From Ceratopteris richardii (Eukaryota > Streptophyta > Polypodiopsida > Polypodiales > Pteridaceae), in assembly GCA_020310875.1 (NCBI GenBank), contig CM035422.1, positions 58,798,796 through 58,862,795 on the forward strand: a stretch of 64,000 nt of DNA. Direction: 5' to 3'. This document shows, piece after piece, positions 63,101-64,000 of this stretch. Positions within the stretch are counted from its first letter, which is position 1; every line of letters starts with the position of its first letter. The translations under genes were made by a program, and so were the position numbers. The notes beneath the pieces were generated by a model. That model saw only the letters and a program-made list of their open reading frames with translations, was not told where the DNA came from and made no database searches.

Positions 63101-64000
63101 TCAATAAGGTGCTTCCATCCTTGGCCTTCACTGATCCTATTGACTTCACATTGTGCTTTGTGTTGTCACCTGTTTGGACAACATGATTAAAAACTTTACT
63201 TTCCAAATCAGTCATCAAAGATATGTTACCACTCAGGTGATTGCTACACCCTAAGTCAATGTAGAAGACTCTTTGATCTTCACTCTGCCTTTCACAAGTT
63301 GCATTCATTATCAATGTTGAATCTTCCTTTTGATCTGAAGCATAATTGTAGTAGGTGTTGTTGTATTGTTGACTTTGGAATCCTCTACCTGCATTTCTTC
63401 CAAAGTAATTCCTTCCACCTCTACCTCTGTAATTACCTCTTTGATTTCTGCCACCTCTTCCTCTTGCATTATAATTTTGATTATATCCATTATTATTCTG
63501 AGTATTGTGCCAACAATCATTAGCTAAGTGATTTGTCTTACCACAAATCCAGCAAGCTTTGCCTCCATCTTTATTGTTCCTGCCTCTTCCTCTACCTTTG
63601 CCACCTCCTCTTCCTCTTAGGAAGTTGGCTTGAGTAGTTGTTCCTTCATCTTCACTTGCTTGTTGTTTTCCTTTGCTATTCTTCTTCTTGTCCTTTGAGT
63701 ACATTGCATGACCTGTACTCTTGTCACCATCTCCTTTAACATCCTGCTCAAATGTTAGCATATGACCTAACAATTGATTTAAGTCAGGAGTGAAATGGTC
63801 AAGTGATAGTTCTGTAGACAAAATAAATGGCTTCCATTTGTCATCACCTCTCAACCCTGTAAGAATTTGCCTTACCAATTTATCTTCCTCAATGTCTTCA
63901 TCAACAGCTCCTAAAGCATCTGCAATATCTTTCATCCTTGTCACATAATCTGAGATGGACTGAGAAGCCTTCTTCTTGAAGGTAGTAAACTCTGCCCATA
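60168..64000 (-). CDS. R9 Ty1/copia gag-pol polyprotein (5' partial)
   Basis: The frame is open to the right edge; the bases beyond the first Met in the window (63944) encode SQSISDYVTRM-type gag sequence, so the start lies outside. Numbering from that Met: the end of copia gag, a zinc knuckle C131-C144 (CX2CX4HX4C) with a Gly/Arg-rich tail, and a protease at D230, which reads D-L-G instead of D-S-G. The GAG-pre-integrase HHCC region (LWHKRLGH..C..C) and integrase (HTDVWGP, RSDGGGEY, NGVAERRNR) follow. The RT has YVDD at 939-942, RNase H has SDADWAG and SSTEAEY, and ADMLTKSL is near the end. Integrase before RT defines the copia order. No stop or frameshift is visible. The Leu in the protease could inactivate the element. 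Confidence 0.93.
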   Translation of the reverse strand, partial: WAEFTTFKKKASQSISDYVTRMKDIADALGAVDEDIEEDKLVRQILTGLRGDDKWKPFILSTELSLDHFTPDLNQLLGHMLTFEQDVKGDGDKSTGHAMYSKDKKKNSKGKQQASEDEGTTTQANFLRGRGGGKGRGRGRNNKDGGKACWICGKTNHLANDCWHNTQNNNGYNQNYNARGRGGRNQRGNYRGRGGRNYFGRNAGRGFQSQQYNNTYYNYASDQKEDSTLIMNATCERQSEDQRVFYIDLGCSNHLSGNISLMTDLESKVFNHVVQTGDNTKHNVKSIGSVKAKDGSTLLSKVLYVPTIPKNLISVGQIVEKGYEVRFTNDGVYVEDPSQGYKQIVSGKKEGRLFTLKIQGNIGHAMFTYGGHKISELDLWHKRLGHFNERGIKDMVNNGSVLGLPNVAGQHMTYKCEACQLGKAHKHSYSKHGFMHSEKLELVHTDVWGPSKDFSINGSRYYVIYVDDATRWITIYVIKDKSEVFNTFKHYHAYAERITGHKLKRLRSDGGGEYFSNEFSDYLWNAGIKREITCRYSPQQNGVAERRNRTLVEFARSMMKEKNCPNYLWAEAVNTATYLVNRLPCKALQGMTPYEAWWGKRPTLDHCRVFGCVAYAYVPSQLRHKLEPKAEKYVFIGYDDKQMGYRLWSPSTKQFMVSKDVTFDEQSTWYAGTIKINTDDEEEVSQRKGKSKVQIFDEQENNEVQVEVEETPRFDPECEEPETSRNGELRRSTRNRWQPTRYSYDTSFLATKDYAYMVNTDEDPSTYEEAKGKEKWESAMQEEYDALLENQTWDLVPKPNSQKIIGSKWVYKTKRFADGSVSRYKARLVVKGFAQTYGIDYDETYSPVAKMTTIRTLIAIVACKGWKLCQLDVKNAFLNGYISDDVFMEQPQGFKDKRYPDYVCKLKRALYGLKQAPRAWNYRLVKFLKELGFQVSKADSSLLVKASDNGFIYMCIYVDDIILTGTDEEGIQRLKRQMEKEFKISDLGDLSYFLGMEITYTQHGVFVTQERYLKNLLIKFKMNDCRVAPTPMEVNHKLSKYGGEEFKDMRQYQSLVGSLIYATLTRPDLSYAVGVLSQFMHCPRKEHWIAGQRVLRYIKGTLNEGLYYGFTSDTNIKIYSDADWAGNPDDRRSTFGYMCYVGDKLISWCSKKQHTVALSSTEAEYKGMVEAAKEVIWVKTLMKSLDIMHGIPIIYGDNMSSLYLAANPVFHARTKHIEIQYHFLREKVMDKEIEVIHTSTKDQIADMLTKSLDGPKLQKFKDMAGIKKKGETSIDD

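Overview
The window is plant-type nuclear DNA made almost entirely of LTR retrotransposons nested inside one another. I see no host gene, rRNA, tRNA or CRISPR array. The organism is most likely a land plant with a large, retrotransposon-rich genome. The evidence is Ty3/gypsy gag-pol polyproteins without a chromodomain, primer-binding sites complementary to tRNA-Asp (as in the plant Athila/Tat group), and a Ty1/copia polyprotein of plant type. The species cannot be named from sequence alone.

I label the elements R1-R9 from left to right. R1 (1-13189, +, 5' end outside the window) is a nearly intact gypsy element: gag-pol, an extra protease-like domain, a 1327-aa third ORF and the 3' LTR. R2 (13190-23266, +) is a different gypsy family; R1 sits inside its 5' LTR. 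R3 (23267-24333, -) is the 5' LTR and leader of an R1-like element, interrupted by R2. R4 (24334-25184 and 52213-58093, +) is the outermost R1-like element. R5 (25185-34515 and 49725-52212, +) is inserted in the gag of R4 with a perfect target-site duplication (CATGC). R6 (34516-49724, +) is inserted in R5 near the end of pol. R4 is cut at 58093 by an LTR-like block (R7, 58094-58971). This is followed by a plus-strand copia-type LTR fragment (R8, from 58972) and a minus-strand Ty1/copia element (R9, 3' LTR start at 60159, polyprotein running off the right edge). Hand-counted LTR differences agree with the nesting: R5 about 9%, R6 about 4-5%, R2 six differences in 808 bp, and R1 younger than R2.

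R1, R3, R4, R5 and R6 form one family with unusual architecture. Its gag zinc knuckles have CX2CX3HX4C spacing. The integrase zinc-binding (H2C2) module is duplicated. A second retropepsin-like domain follows the integrase, and after it comes a basic tail with repeated W-V-P-K motifs. A separate third ORF has two conserved domains with no family I recognise. A conserved splice-donor-like site lies just downstream of the primer-binding site and acceptor-like sites lie at the start of the third ORF, so that ORF may be made from a spliced RNA, as retroviral env is. The leaders of R3, R5 and R6 carry arrays of short units built on an ATCGYGAT-like core, differently amplified in each copy. R2 independently carries a third ORF with a coiled coil.

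In a working element, gag builds the particle, protease cuts the polyprotein, RT-RNase H copies the RNA from the tRNA-Asp primer, and integrase inserts the cDNA. The role of the second protease-like domain and of the third ORF is unknown. Only R1 (one internal stop) and R9 (one suspicious protease substitution) look close to functional.
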